Source: JBGTBQ01 sp041749275 (lineage in GTDB: Bacteria; Acidobacteriota; Blastocatellia; Pyrinomonadales; Pyrinomonadaceae). Taken from it: a stretch of DNA of 8,508 nt. The position numbers and the translations under genes are program-made. How positions within the stretch are numbered: the stretch's first letter is position 1; every line of letters starts with the position of its first letter. The notes beneath the pieces are model-generated. The model was not told the origin of the DNA. It saw only the letters and a program-made list of their open reading frames with translations, and searched no databases. Location: assembly GCA_041749275.1 (NCBI GenBank), contig JBGTBQ010000154.1, positions 1 to 8,508 on the forward strand, in the 5' to 3' direction. Below are positions 1-6,212 of this stretch, piece after piece.

Positions 1-18
1 AACAAAGTCATGACCAGG

Positions 19-95
19 ACTCAGACTTTCGGGTAGAAGGCGAAGATGCTGCCGGTTAAAGCGTCAAGCTGCGCCACACTCAGGACTTTCAGTCC
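19..95. repeat. Short imperfect direct repeat with small hairpin
   Basis: ACTCAGACTTTC (19-30) recurs with one inserted G as ACTCAGGACTTTC (78-90). The second copy sits in a small hairpin, GGACT (83-87), loop TTC, AGTCC (91-95). This stretch precedes the first gene of the operon. I see no convincing sigma-70 promoter in it and no coding signal. It may be remnants of an intergenic dispersed repeat or part of an untranslated leader; its function is unknown. Confidence 0.4.
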
Positions 96-158
96 GTTAC
101 AGGGATGCCTCCGCCTTTAGGCGTGTGGAGCATTCACTTTCATCTCTTCCAGAGCGAC

Positions 159-1265
159 ATGAATCTCAGGTTTCACTGGATGCTTCCGAAGGGCGGAGAG
201 GTCGTCGTGGGTAAGCCTCAGACGGCGCGGGAAGCGGCTCGTTATCGAATCGAGTCCATCGGCAGCGACTCGCCGGCCCCCCGTCCGGACATGGCTGGCT
301 GGACGTATTTTGCCCGCCACGCGGAGCAGTCCGGGATCGAGTCGGTATTGATCTCCTTCAGCCGTTACGAGCCGGACCCCTTGCTCGTCAGTTGCGCGCT
401 CGGTCAGGCCACGGAAAAGCTCAGGTTCATCATCGCCTATCGCTCCGGGTTGATGCAGCCGACGACGTTCGTGCAACAAATGAACACTCTTTCCGCGCTG
501 ATTGGTGGCCGCGTCGCCTTGAATATCGTCGCCGGCAGTTCGTCAGCGGAGCAACGAGGCTACGGGGATTTTCTCGCGCACGACGAGCGGTACGCCCGCG
601 CCGAGGAGTTTTTAGCGGTCTGTCATTCTTTCTGGCGAGCCGACGGCGAAGTGAATTTCGACGGCAAACATTATCGAGTCGAGCGTGGGAAACTCCATAC
701 GCCGTTCCTCATGCTGGATCGAACCGCGCCCGAAATCTACGTCTCTGGTCACTCCGAACAGTCCGAGCTACTCGCTTGCACACAGGGCACGTGCTGGTTG
801 CGCGTGATTGACACTCCCGAAAAGCTGCGGCCCGTGGTGGCGCGCGCCCGTGCGCGCGGGATCGGGGTCTGTCTCAGGCTGGGCCTCATGTGCAGGCCGA
901 CGCGAGAGGAGGCCGCGAGCGCCGTCGAGGCTTTGCTGCCGGACGACCGGCGGGAGAGCACCACTCGACTCAAAGACGACTCGCAGATGTACAGGGAGGG
1001 CGCGGGCGTGACGAGCGACGCATACTGGCTCAACCGCTCCCTGTGGGCCGGGCTGGTGCCGCACTACGGCCCGGTGTGGACGACCCTCTTAGGATCGCCG
1101 GAGGAACTCGCCGATGCCTTTCTGGCATACAAGCGAATCGGCGTCGGCGAGTTCATCATTTCGGGCTGGCCGGAGGTTGATGCGGTAGATATCTTCGGCC
1201 AGGAGATTCTTCCGCTCGTCAGGGAGTCCGAGCGGCGCGCCGGAGAATCTGCTCTGAGAGTTTGA
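159..1265 (+). CDS. SsuD/luciferase-like FMN-dependent monooxygenase (copy 1)
   Basis: A 368-residue TIM-barrel flavin monooxygenase of the bacterial luciferase-like (LLM) superfamily, closest in layout to alkanesulfonate monooxygenase SsuD (381 residues). Such enzymes use FMNH2 from a separate reductase and O2 in the cytoplasm; no reductase gene is in the window. The N-terminal strand MNLRFHWMLP matches the start of SsuD. The family core follows: KLRFIIAYRSGLMQPTTF near residues 87-104, GGRVALNIVAGSS (116-128), the HDERY motif (141-145) and a C-terminal GVGEFIISGWP (328-338). Aligning by eye to SsuD, the catalytic-region Cys54 is Glu71, Arg226 is kept (Arg240), His228 is Gly242 and Arg297 is Tyr303, so an alkanesulfonate is unlikely to be the substrate. 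The start at 159 is preferred because the next gene begins with the same residues; an in-frame ATG at 105 would add 18 residues. Neither has a strong ribosome binding site. The substrate is unknown. Confidence 0.88.
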   Translation: MNLRFHWMLPKGGEVVVGKPQTAREAARYRIESIGSDSPAPRPDMAGWTYFARHAEQSGIESVLISFSRYEPDPLLVSCALGQATEKLRFIIAYRSGLMQPTTFVQQMNTLSALIGGRVALNIVAGSSSAEQRGYGDFLAHDERYARAEEFLAVCHSFWRADGEVNFDGKHYRVERGKLHTPFLMLDRTAPEIYVSGHSEQSELLACTQGTCWLRVIDTPEKLRPVVARARARGIGVCLRLGLMCRPTREEAASAVEALLPDDRRESTTRLKDDSQMYREGAGVTSDAYWLNRSLWAGLVPHYGPVWTTLLGSPEELADAFLAYKRIGVGEFIISGWPEVDAVDIFGQEILPLVRESERRAGESALRV

Positions 1266-1276
1266 TAAAAATAACC

Positions 1277-2374
1277 ATGAATCTCAGGTTCCACTGGATG
1301 CTTCCGAAGGGCGGCGAGGTCGCCATGAAGACGCCGCAGGAAACGTCGCGCGTGCTGACGACAAAGAGCGCTTCGCCGGCGGCGCTGCCGGACATGGATG
1401 GGTGGGTGCGCTTCGCACGCAGCGCGGAAGAGGCGGGAATCGAGTCGGTGCTGCTCTCCTTCAGCCGCTACGAGCCGGACACCATCCTCGTCGCGTGCGC
1501 GGTCGGACGCGCGACCACGCGTCTCAAGTTCATCGTCGCCTACCGGATGGGCTTGATGCAGCCGACGACCTTCGTGCAACAGATCAACACGCTCTCGGCG
1601 CTCATCGGCGGGCGCGTCGCTTTGAACGTCGTCGCCGGCAGCTCGACCGCCGAGCAGCGCGGCTATGGAGACTTTTTGGAGCACGACGAAAGGTACGCCC
1701 GCGCCGACGAGTTTCTTGCCGTCTGTCATTCCTTCTGGCGCAATGAAGGCGAGGTGGATTTCGCGGGCGAGTATTGCCGGGTCGAAAAAGGGAAGCTGCA
1801 TACGCCGTTTCTCGCGCCGGACAGGACGGCTCCCGAAATTTATGTGTCGGGACATTCGGAGCAGGCCGTGCGGCTCGCGCTGGCGCGCGGCTCCTGCTGG
1901 CTGCGTCTGATTGACACGCCGGAGAAGCTGCGACCGGGGGTGGCGAGCGTGCGTGAACAGGGAATCGAAGTCTGTCTCAGGCTGTGCGTGATTTGCAGAC
2001 CGACGCGCGAGGAGGCGCTCGCGGCGGCGCACGCCCTCTTGCCGGACGAGGAGATCGAGAGGCAGGAGCGCGCCATCCTGAGCGGCAGCGATTCGCAGAC
2101 GTTGAAACAGGCGCTGGCCGCCGCGGATGAGATTGGCTGGATGAACCGGCACCTGTGGGCCGGGCTTGTTCCTTACTATGGCTCTTCGGCCATCACTCTC
2201 GTCGGCACGCCGGAGGAACTGGCCGGAGCCTTTCTCGACTACAAGCGCATCGGCGTCACGCAGTTCATCATCGCGGGATGGCCCAAGCTCGACGAGATGC
2301 TTATCTTCGGGCGCGAAGTTTTGCCGCTCGTCAGAGAGGCGGAACGGTATGGCAAGGAGGCCGACGGTGGCTGA
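1277..2374 (+). CDS. SsuD/luciferase-like FMN-dependent monooxygenase (copy 2)
   Basis: A 365-residue paralogue of the preceding gene, starting 11 nt after its stop, so a tandem duplication. It shares MNLRFHWMLPKGGEV at the N-terminus, the SRYEPD motif (63-68), the AYRxGLMQPTTFVQQ block (about 88-102) and HDERYARA (136-143). It differs mainly in residues 255-290, where it carries a longer helical insertion than copy 1, nearer to the SsuD layout. Relative to SsuD, the Cys54 position is Glu66, Arg226 is kept as Arg235, His228 is Cys237 and Arg297 is Tyr301. The Gly (copy 1) versus Cys (copy 2) difference at the His228 position suggests the copies are not functionally identical. They could form a heteromer, as LuxA/LuxB do, or act on successive intermediates. 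A TTG at 1262 would add five residues and overlap the upstream stop; ATG 1277 is favoured by homology. No strong Shine-Dalgarno sequence is visible. Confidence 0.9.
   Translation: MNLRFHWMLPKGGEVAMKTPQETSRVLTTKSASPAALPDMDGWVRFARSAEEAGIESVLLSFSRYEPDTILVACAVGRATTRLKFIVAYRMGLMQPTTFVQQINTLSALIGGRVALNVVAGSSTAEQRGYGDFLEHDERYARADEFLAVCHSFWRNEGEVDFAGEYCRVEKGKLHTPFLAPDRTAPEIYVSGHSEQAVRLALARGSCWLRLIDTPEKLRPGVASVREQGIEVCLRLCVICRPTREEALAAAHALLPDEEIERQERAILSGSDSQTLKQALAAADEIGWMNRHLWAGLVPYYGSSAITLVGTPEELAGAFLDYKRIGVTQFIIAGWPKLDEMLIFGREVLPLVREAERYGKEADGG
2354..2360 (+). promoter_or_regulatory. Strong Shine-Dalgarno site for the 2OG oxygenase
   Basis: AAGGAGG lies inside the 3' end of the second monooxygenase gene, 6 nt before GTG 2367. 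It fixes the start of the oxygenase and makes the two genes overlap (2367-2374). Confidence 0.75.
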
Positions 2375-3173
2375 ACAATCGAGCGTCTCGCCGGCCAATC
2401 CTCTGGCGCATGTCGTCGCACGGTTGCGCGCGTCCGAAGTGGTGGCGGAGCCGTACCCACACTATTATCTCGAACACGTCTTCCCCGAAGATTACTACCG
2501 CGCGCTGCTCGAACATTTGCCCGAAAGCGGCGTCTATCAAAATCTGTTTGAAGTCACCGACTACAAGCTCGAACACTTTCGGCACAGGGATCAGAGAGAC
2601 TTGACGGAGGGCTGGACGAAGGCGCTGCCTCGTGAGATTAAAAGTTTCTGGGACGACTTCGACGAATGGTTTCTCGGCCCCGAACTGGCGCAGTCCGTGC
2701 TCGACTCATTCGCCGCGCCGCTCTCGGTGCGTTTCGGCGAGGGCGCGGCGTGGCCGGTCGTGTCGGTCGAGTCACAACTCATACGCCACCGCGCCGGCTA
2801 TTTCTTAGGGCCGCACTCAGACCTCTACACAAAGCTGGTCGTGCTGCTCATCTATCTCGCGCCCGACGAGCGCGCCGCGCACTTGGGCACGTCGCTCTAT
2901 CGCCCGAAGGACGCGGGCTTCACCTGTCCCGACAGCATCCATCATCCGTTCGAGAATTTCGTGCGGGTCAAGACCGCGCCCTACCGGCCCAATTCGCTGC
3001 TCGCCTTTCTGCGCTCCGACGTTTCGTTCCACGGCGTCGAGCCGCTTTCGGAAGATGATGTCGCCAAAACGTTGGGCCGCGATGTGATTCAATATGTGCT
3101 GCACGACCGGCAGGTGCGCGAGGCGCAACTCCGCGCGCGCCGCCTCGCCGCCGCCGAAAGGTCTAACGCGTGA
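2367..3173 (+). CDS. 2-oxoglutarate/Fe(II)-dependent oxygenase
   Basis: A 268-residue predicted cupin-fold 2OG-Fe(II) dioxygenase. Such enzymes hydroxylate, desaturate or otherwise oxidise C-H bonds while decarboxylating 2-oxoglutarate. The facial triad is visible: His150 and Asp152 in GPHSDLYTK, and His222 in SFHGVEPL, with Arg238 (GRDVIQYVL) placed to bind the 2OG carboxylate. The order HxD, about 70 residues, H, then R about 16 residues later is standard. The N-terminal part (about 25-100) has PYPHYYLEHVFPEDYYRALLEHLP, a region often seen in small-molecule or peptide hydroxylases of this group. The start is GTG 2367, led by AAGGAGG (2354-2360) with 6-nt spacing. It overlaps the end of the upstream monooxygenase by 8 nt, implying translational coupling. 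ATG 2349 is possible but lacks such a site, and an ORF extending back to 2166 only reads another frame of the previous gene. The substrate is unknown. Confidence 0.85.
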   Translation: MAEQSSVSPANPLAHVVARLRASEVVAEPYPHYYLEHVFPEDYYRALLEHLPESGVYQNLFEVTDYKLEHFRHRDQRDLTEGWTKALPREIKSFWDDFDEWFLGPELAQSVLDSFAAPLSVRFGEGAAWPVVSVESQLIRHRAGYFLGPHSDLYTKLVVLLIYLAPDERAAHLGTSLYRPKDAGFTCPDSIHHPFENFVRVKTAPYRPNSLLAFLRSDVSFHGVEPLSEDDVAKTLGRDVIQYVLHDRQVREAQLRARRLAAAERSNA

Positions 3174-4540
3174 GCCTGTCGCGGCCAGAGACGACGCGGC
3201 GAATCGTTTACGTCTGCCGCCATCCGGCGGGAGAAGCTCTGCGCGGCGCGCGTGCGGTCAGTGAACTCGACGGCGTGACTCTCTTCGGCATCTGCGAGCG
3301 CGCGCCGCGGACGGACGGGGCCGAAGTCTTCGCCGACCTCGTCCGCGTCGAGGACGTACACGATGCCCGCCAGTTGATTGCCGCCGCGCGCGGGCTTAGA
3401 GAAAAGCACGGCCCGCTGGCGCAGATCGTCACGGCGCAGGAGACTCTGCTCGAACCCGTGGCGCGGGCCACGGAGTCGCTCGAACTCGGTCGAGGCATGA
3501 GCGTCGCCGCCGTCCGCCGCGCGCTCGACAAGTCGTGTCTGAAACGAACGCTTGAACGGGCCGGTGTCAGGACGGCGCGCGACTGTTTGATAAACAGCGA
3601 TACGGACGCGCGCCGCTTCGCCGCCGAAGTGGGTTTTCCTCTCGTACTGAAGCCTTTGACGGGGAGCGGCGGCCTTGCAACGTGGCGCGTCGGCAGTGCC
3701 GAACAACTCGAAGCGGCGCTCCGGTTGATGCGGCCTTCGCCGGAGCGCGGCGTGCTGGCCGAGGATTACCTGCGCGGCGAGGAGTTGTGCATAGACACGA
3801 TCACGATTGCAAACGAGCCGCGCTTCTTTTCAATCTGTCTCTACCGTCCTTCAATTCTGGAAGCGTTAGAGCATCCGCGCGTGCAGTGGACGTGCCTGAT
3901 GCCGCGCGACATCGGCGGCGAGCGTTACCGCGAGTTCATCACGCAGGGTCTGGCGGCGGTGCGCGCGCTCGCGGTCGGCGATGTGATGACGCACATGGAA
4001 GGTTTCCTGCTCGAAGATGGAGGCCACTCGTTCACCGACGCCACGCTCAGACCGGCGGGCGCGCGTATCGCTCCGATGCTCGCGTTCGTATATGACATAG
4101 ACCCACACCATGCGTGGGCGCGGGCCGCGGTGGACGGTTGTTTCGACGGGCCGTGGGAACGCAGATACGCGGTGGGGACGATCTTTCTGCGCGGCGCGGG
4201 GCGCGGGCTGGTGGAGCGTGTTGACGGCATCGAAGTTGTCAAGCATCACGTCGGCGAGCTAGTGGTGGACGCGCGCTGGCCGCAAGTCGGTGCCGCGAAG
4301 TCGGCCACGTACACGGGCGACGGATACGTGACCGTCCGTCATCCCGAAACGCACGTGGTCGAAGAAGCTCTTCAGTTGATCGCTGAGACCGTGTGCGTCA
4401 CTTACAGCGAGCCGGAAGCGCCCGCGCCCGCGAACGAAGCGATGGGCGAGCAATGGTCGGAACGAATTCAGTATTTCGACAAACAGCTCAACAAGCCTGC
4501 GTGGGAAGATGATCCGCTGCCGACACTCGGCGACCCATGA
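3170..4540 (+). CDS. ATP-grasp ligase, L-amino-acid-ligase type
   Basis: A 456-residue ATP-grasp enzyme expected to activate a carboxylate as acyl phosphate and join it to an amine or similar nucleophile. Residues 10-60 form a pre-ATP-grasp Rossmann-like part (RIVYVCRHP). The ATP-grasp core has the ATP-binding lysine and glycine loop in PLVLKPLTGSGG (157-168, Lys161), the adenine-side EDYLRGEELCIDT (198-210), THMEGF (274-279) and the metal-site strand FTDATLRPAGARI (288-300). The last usually reads E-x-x-x-R; here the acidic residue is Asp290, with Arg294 kept. Residues 330-410 resemble the C-terminal domain of L-amino-acid ligases. The tail from 412 is Pro/Ala-rich, then acidic. The GTG start overlaps the upstream stop (GTGA, 3170-3173), so it should be co-translated with the oxygenase. 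It probably makes the amide or ester bond of the operon's product. Substrates cannot be read from sequence; a carboxylate-thiol ligase is an alternative. Confidence 0.85.
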   Translation: MSLSRPETTRRIVYVCRHPAGEALRGARAVSELDGVTLFGICERAPRTDGAEVFADLVRVEDVHDARQLIAAARGLREKHGPLAQIVTAQETLLEPVARATESLELGRGMSVAAVRRALDKSCLKRTLERAGVRTARDCLINSDTDARRFAAEVGFPLVLKPLTGSGGLATWRVGSAEQLEAALRLMRPSPERGVLAEDYLRGEELCIDTITIANEPRFFSICLYRPSILEALEHPRVQWTCLMPRDIGGERYREFITQGLAAVRALAVGDVMTHMEGFLLEDGGHSFTDATLRPAGARIAPMLAFVYDIDPHHAWARAAVDGCFDGPWERRYAVGTIFLRGAGRGLVERVDGIEVVKHHVGELVVDARWPQVGAAKSATYTGDGYVTVRHPETHVVEEALQLIAETVCVTYSEPEAPAPANEAMGEQWSERIQYFDKQLNKPAWEDDPLPTLGDP

Positions 4541-4546
4541 TGTTGC

Positions 4547-4623
4547 AGGTCAGAACCGCCTGCGGTAGCGGGCGGGTCTCAACGCACGTTATACCCGCCC
4601 GCTACCGCAGGCGGTTCTGACCT
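4547..4623. repeat. Perfect 31-bp inverted repeat between operon genes
   Basis: Left arm 4547-4577 and right arm 4593-4623 are exact reverse complements over 31 nt, separated by 15 nt that contains a minor AACG/CGTT pairing. Each arm carries the segment CGCCTGCGGTAGCGGGCGGG or its complement. No T-run follows on the + strand, so a simple intrinsic terminator is unlikely. It fills almost the whole 105-nt gap between the ligase and the next gene and ends only 9 nt before the next ribosome binding site. A dispersed palindromic element that acts as an mRNA stabiliser or attenuator is the likeliest reading. Confidence 0.9.
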
Positions 4624-4631
4624 ATATTTCC

Positions 4632-4640
4632 GAAGAGGAG
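4632..4640 (+). promoter_or_regulatory. Ribosome binding site for the SAM-type gene
   Basis: GAAGAGGAG is 5 nt from GTG 4646 and fixes that start. It sits just 3' of the 31-bp inverted repeat, so folding of the repeat could affect its accessibility or the stability of the downstream message. Confidence 0.7.
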
Positions 4641-4645
4641 AAACC

Positions 4646-5416
4646 GTGACCTCAGAAGCACCCAGAGCCTTCAACCGGGAGATGTACCACGACCACCCGG
4701 AGAACGTTTTCTACGGCACCGACGACGGTTGTCAGGACGGCTCCTTCGGCGAGTTCGCCGAGTTCCGCGCCCACTATGAAGGCGTCGCCCCGCACCGGCG
4801 CGATGATGTTCACATGGTCAGCGTCGTCGGCGGGCTGTACGGTCTCAACTTCATCCCGCTCTGGCGGCCAAAACGCATCACGATCTTCGACATCAACCCC
4901 GCCGCCATCATCTACTTTAAAATCATCCGCCACGTCTTCACGACGAGCCGCGATGTCGCGCACTTTCTCGCGCGGCTCACCGCTGGCGACTACGACGCCG
5001 AGACCGAGCTTGAAAGGTTCGTGCGCGAGAACATCATCTTGAAGCAGCAGGGGCGTCTCCCGCGCGAGCGCGGCTCGACCAAACGCCCTTACGAGCAGAG
5101 TTGGCAATATGCCTTCGAGCACTTCGATTTGACCAAACAACTTCTCACGGAAGTCCCGCTCGACATCCGCACCGAGCCGATGGAGGGCGAGAGCTTCAGC
5201 CGTTGGATACGCGAACAGAACAACCTCTGGATATATGCCTCGAACATCACACAGTTCCACTTCTTCGACCTTGAGTTCGCCGACCCCTCGAACGTCGTCA
5301 TCGTGCAGATCGTCCACCCCGAACAGCCGCAACTCCTCGACCTCATGCCCTTAGCGGGCGGGCCGGTGAAAGTCAAATTTGAAATCCCGCTCCGGGTGGA
5401 GCGGATGGACGAATGA
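4646..5416 (+). CDS. Rossmann-fold SAM-binding protein, possible 3-amino-3-carboxypropyl transferase
   Basis: A 256-residue protein that I do not recognise with certainty. Residues 56-99 read as a SAM-type Rossmann motif: strand HMVSVV, glycine loop GGLYGLNF (62-69), then RPKRITIFDINPAAIIYFK, with Asp82 placed to bind the ribose. The FDINP plus helix arrangement resembles the DxNPaq segment of BtaA/DUF3419 proteins, which transfer the 3-amino-3-carboxypropyl group of SAM and release methylthioadenosine. A later segment, LWIYASNITQFHFFDLEF (194-211), has the Ser-Asn seen near the C-terminus of such folds. Alternatives are an ordinary methyltransferase, a nicotianamine-synthase-like enzyme, or an AzeJ-like SAM cyclase making azetidine-2-carboxylate. 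There is no signal peptide or membrane segment. GTG 4646 is preceded by GAAGAGGAG (4632-4640), a good ribosome binding site. It is the fifth gene of the operon, after the long inverted repeat. Confidence 0.6.
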   Translation: MTSEAPRAFNREMYHDHPENVFYGTDDGCQDGSFGEFAEFRAHYEGVAPHRRDDVHMVSVVGGLYGLNFIPLWRPKRITIFDINPAAIIYFKIIRHVFTTSRDVAHFLARLTAGDYDAETELERFVRENIILKQQGRLPRERGSTKRPYEQSWQYAFEHFDLTKQLLTEVPLDIRTEPMEGESFSRWIREQNNLWIYASNITQFHFFDLEFADPSNVVIVQIVHPEQPQLLDLMPLAGGPVKVKFEIPLRVERMDE

Positions 5417-5463
5417 TTCAAGCGAGAGGTTCGGCTCCACCCTTCGTTGAAAGGACATGTCAG

Positions 5464-5865
5464 ATGCCCAACAAGATTCGCATCGCCACGAACGCGGCGG
5501 CCCCCGCTCTCGGCACCTACTCGCAGGCCATCCGCACCGGCGACCTCGTTTTCGTCACGGCCCAGACGGGCCGCAACCCCGAAACCGGCAAGTTGGAAGA
5601 GGGACTTGAGGCGCAGACCCGCCGGATGCTCTCGAACGTCGAGGCGATACTGAACGCCGCCGGTTGCACGCCCGCCGACATCGTCAAGGTCACACTGCTG
5701 CTCGCCGACATCAAGGACTTCAAGGCCGTGGACGTGATTTACTCCGGCTGGCTCCCCGGTCTCGGCGTCACGGCGTGGCCGGCCCGCACGGCCTTCGCCG
5801 CGCTCTCGCTCCCGGCGGGCGCGCTGGTCATGCTCGATGTCGTCGCCGCCTATCCGAGCGACTGA
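5464..5865 (+). CDS. ridA: RidA family reactive imine/enamine deaminase
   Basis: A 133-residue RidA (YjgF/YER057c/UK114) protein, close to the usual 128-130. RidA trimers hydrolyse reactive 2-imino acids in the cytoplasm, made by PLP enzymes or amino-acid oxidation; some pathway members act as dedicated catalysts. Visible hallmarks are TYSQAIRTGDLVFVTAQTG (18-36), the NVEAILNAAG helix (58-67), VKVTLLLADIKDF (74-86) and the signature WPARTAF (105-111), where Arg108 matches the substrate-carboxylate arginine of Escherichia coli RidA. The glutamate usually near the end of the signature appears as Asp125 (MLDVVA), a conservative change that may alter activity. Start ATG 5464 follows AAGGA (5451-5455) at 8 nt; an in-frame ATG at 5413, overlapping the preceding stop, would add 17 residues with no family match. 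The gap from the SAM-type gene is 47 nt. Its presence implies that the pathway forms an imine or enamine, for example through amino-acid N-oxidation. Confidence 0.9.
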   Translation: MPNKIRIATNAAAPALGTYSQAIRTGDLVFVTAQTGRNPETGKLEEGLEAQTRRMLSNVEAILNAAGCTPADIVKVTLLLADIKDFKAVDVIYSGWLPGLGVTAWPARTAFAALSLPAGALVMLDVVAAYPSD

Positions 5866-5903
5866 GAACGATGTTCGTGGCGCTCTCAGTCGTTATTCAA
5901 TTT
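5859..5903 (+). terminator. Hairpin overlapping the ridA stop, possible terminator
   Basis: CGACTGAGA (5859-5867) and TCTCAGTCG (5884-5892) are perfect 9-bp arms, with a further ACGA/TCGT pairing inside the 16-nt loop. The ridA stop codon (5863-5865) lies in the left arm. A T/A-rich stretch follows (TTATTCAATTT), but it is not a clean U-tract. It is the only terminator-like structure at the operon's end; strength is uncertain. Confidence 0.4.
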
Positions 5904-6030
5904 GGACAACAGCGGCCTCAACTTAAAAAAACTCTCAGGCAAATTAGTTTTTGAGGTAGGCAATAGCGGCTCACAGGTGACGTTCTTGAAATCGAGCGGT
6001 TGATGTTGGAGGAATTTCAGAGACATAGTG

Positions 6031-6110
6031 CGCCATACCTCCGTGTTGTGCCGGCGACAACTTGTCGTGCCGCCCGAGAGCATTCTTTTCAGCGTCATTT
6101 TCTCCGATTG
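6031..6110 (+). repeat. Repeat copy A flanking the toxin-antitoxin module
   Basis: CCGCCCGAGAGCATTC (6070-6085), followed by TTTTC, recurs downstream of the toxin gene at 6783-6798 followed by CTTTC: 20 of 21 positions match in the same orientation. Shorter shared words occur in the same order upstream: GTTGT (6045-6049 and 6755-6759), then GACAA (6056-6060 and 6764-6768). Copy A also has an internal CGACAA-C-TTGTCG palindrome (6055-6067). Exact ends are uncertain. Confidence 0.6.
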
Positions 6111-6122
6111 AGTTGGATACTT

Positions 6123-6181
6123 CATGCAAGCGGCGGGTGAGGTGGGCGTTAGACGCCTGCCTCATGCCTGACCCTTGCATG
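6123..6181. repeat. Large two-part hairpin with GTTAGAC at its tip
   Basis: The outer arms CATGCAAG (6123-6130) and CTTGCATG (6174-6181) are perfect complements. The inner stem 6138-6149 pairs with 6153-6164 over 12 positions, two of them G-T, leaving a TAG loop. The tip contains GTGGGCGTTAGACGCC (6142-6157). An inverted near-copy of this word lies downstream of the toxin gene at 6733-6750. It may mark the boundary of an inserted cassette. Confidence 0.55.
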
Positions 6182-6203
6182 TGTGAGTATGACGTTTTAA
6201 TCT
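6175..6203 (+). promoter_or_regulatory. Weak candidate promoter for the toxin-antitoxin operon
   Basis: TTGCAT (6175-6180) is followed after 17 nt by TAATCT (6198-6203), each matching the sigma-70 consensus at only three positions. TTTAAT (6196-6201) is a closer -10 but gives 15-nt spacing. The -35 part lies in the hairpin's right arm, where antitoxin or the toxin-antitoxin complex might also bind. This is tentative. Confidence 0.2.
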
Positions 6204-6212
6204 GAACCCACT

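Larger units (their letters stand above)
5866..6212. other. Intergenic region between ridA and the toxin-antitoxin module
   Basis: This 347-nt stretch holds no gene I can support. It contains the ridA 3' hairpin, a weak A-tract/T-tract pairing (AAAAACT 5927-5933 with AGTTTTT 5946-5952), the first copy of a repeat shared with the far side of the toxin gene, and a large hairpin at 6123-6181. Minus-strand reading frames here look non-coding in composition. Confidence 0.6.

Noticed and set aside
2166..2366. N-terminal extension of the 2OG oxygenase frame back to an ATG at 2166
   Set aside because: The extra residues are Ser/Arg-rich readings of another frame inside the second monooxygenase gene. 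A strong ribosome binding site places the start at 2367.
1064..2398. Long minus-strand open frame of 444 codons opposite the two monooxygenase genes
   Set aside because: It is the antisense of a high-G+C coding region. The plus strand shows clear homology to SsuD-type enzymes over the same stretch, and the antisense translation is Arg-rich with no recognisable domain.
4547..4623. Rho-independent terminator after the ATP-grasp gene
   Set aside because: Although the stem is very stable, no T-run follows on either side and the operon continues in the same direction with a strong ribosome binding site, so I call it an inverted repeat instead.
4652..5332. Minus-strand open frame of 226 codons opposite the SAM-type gene
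   Set aside because: Val/Asp/Glu-rich composition is typical of an antisense shadow. The plus-strand frame has a ribosome binding site and a Rossmann motif.
5886..6125. 79-codon minus-strand open frame in the gap after ridA
   Set aside because: It runs through the flanking repeat and the ridA hairpin, shows no family resemblance, and its similarity to a second minus-strand frame near 6608-6823 is explained by the shared repeat rather than by a protein family.
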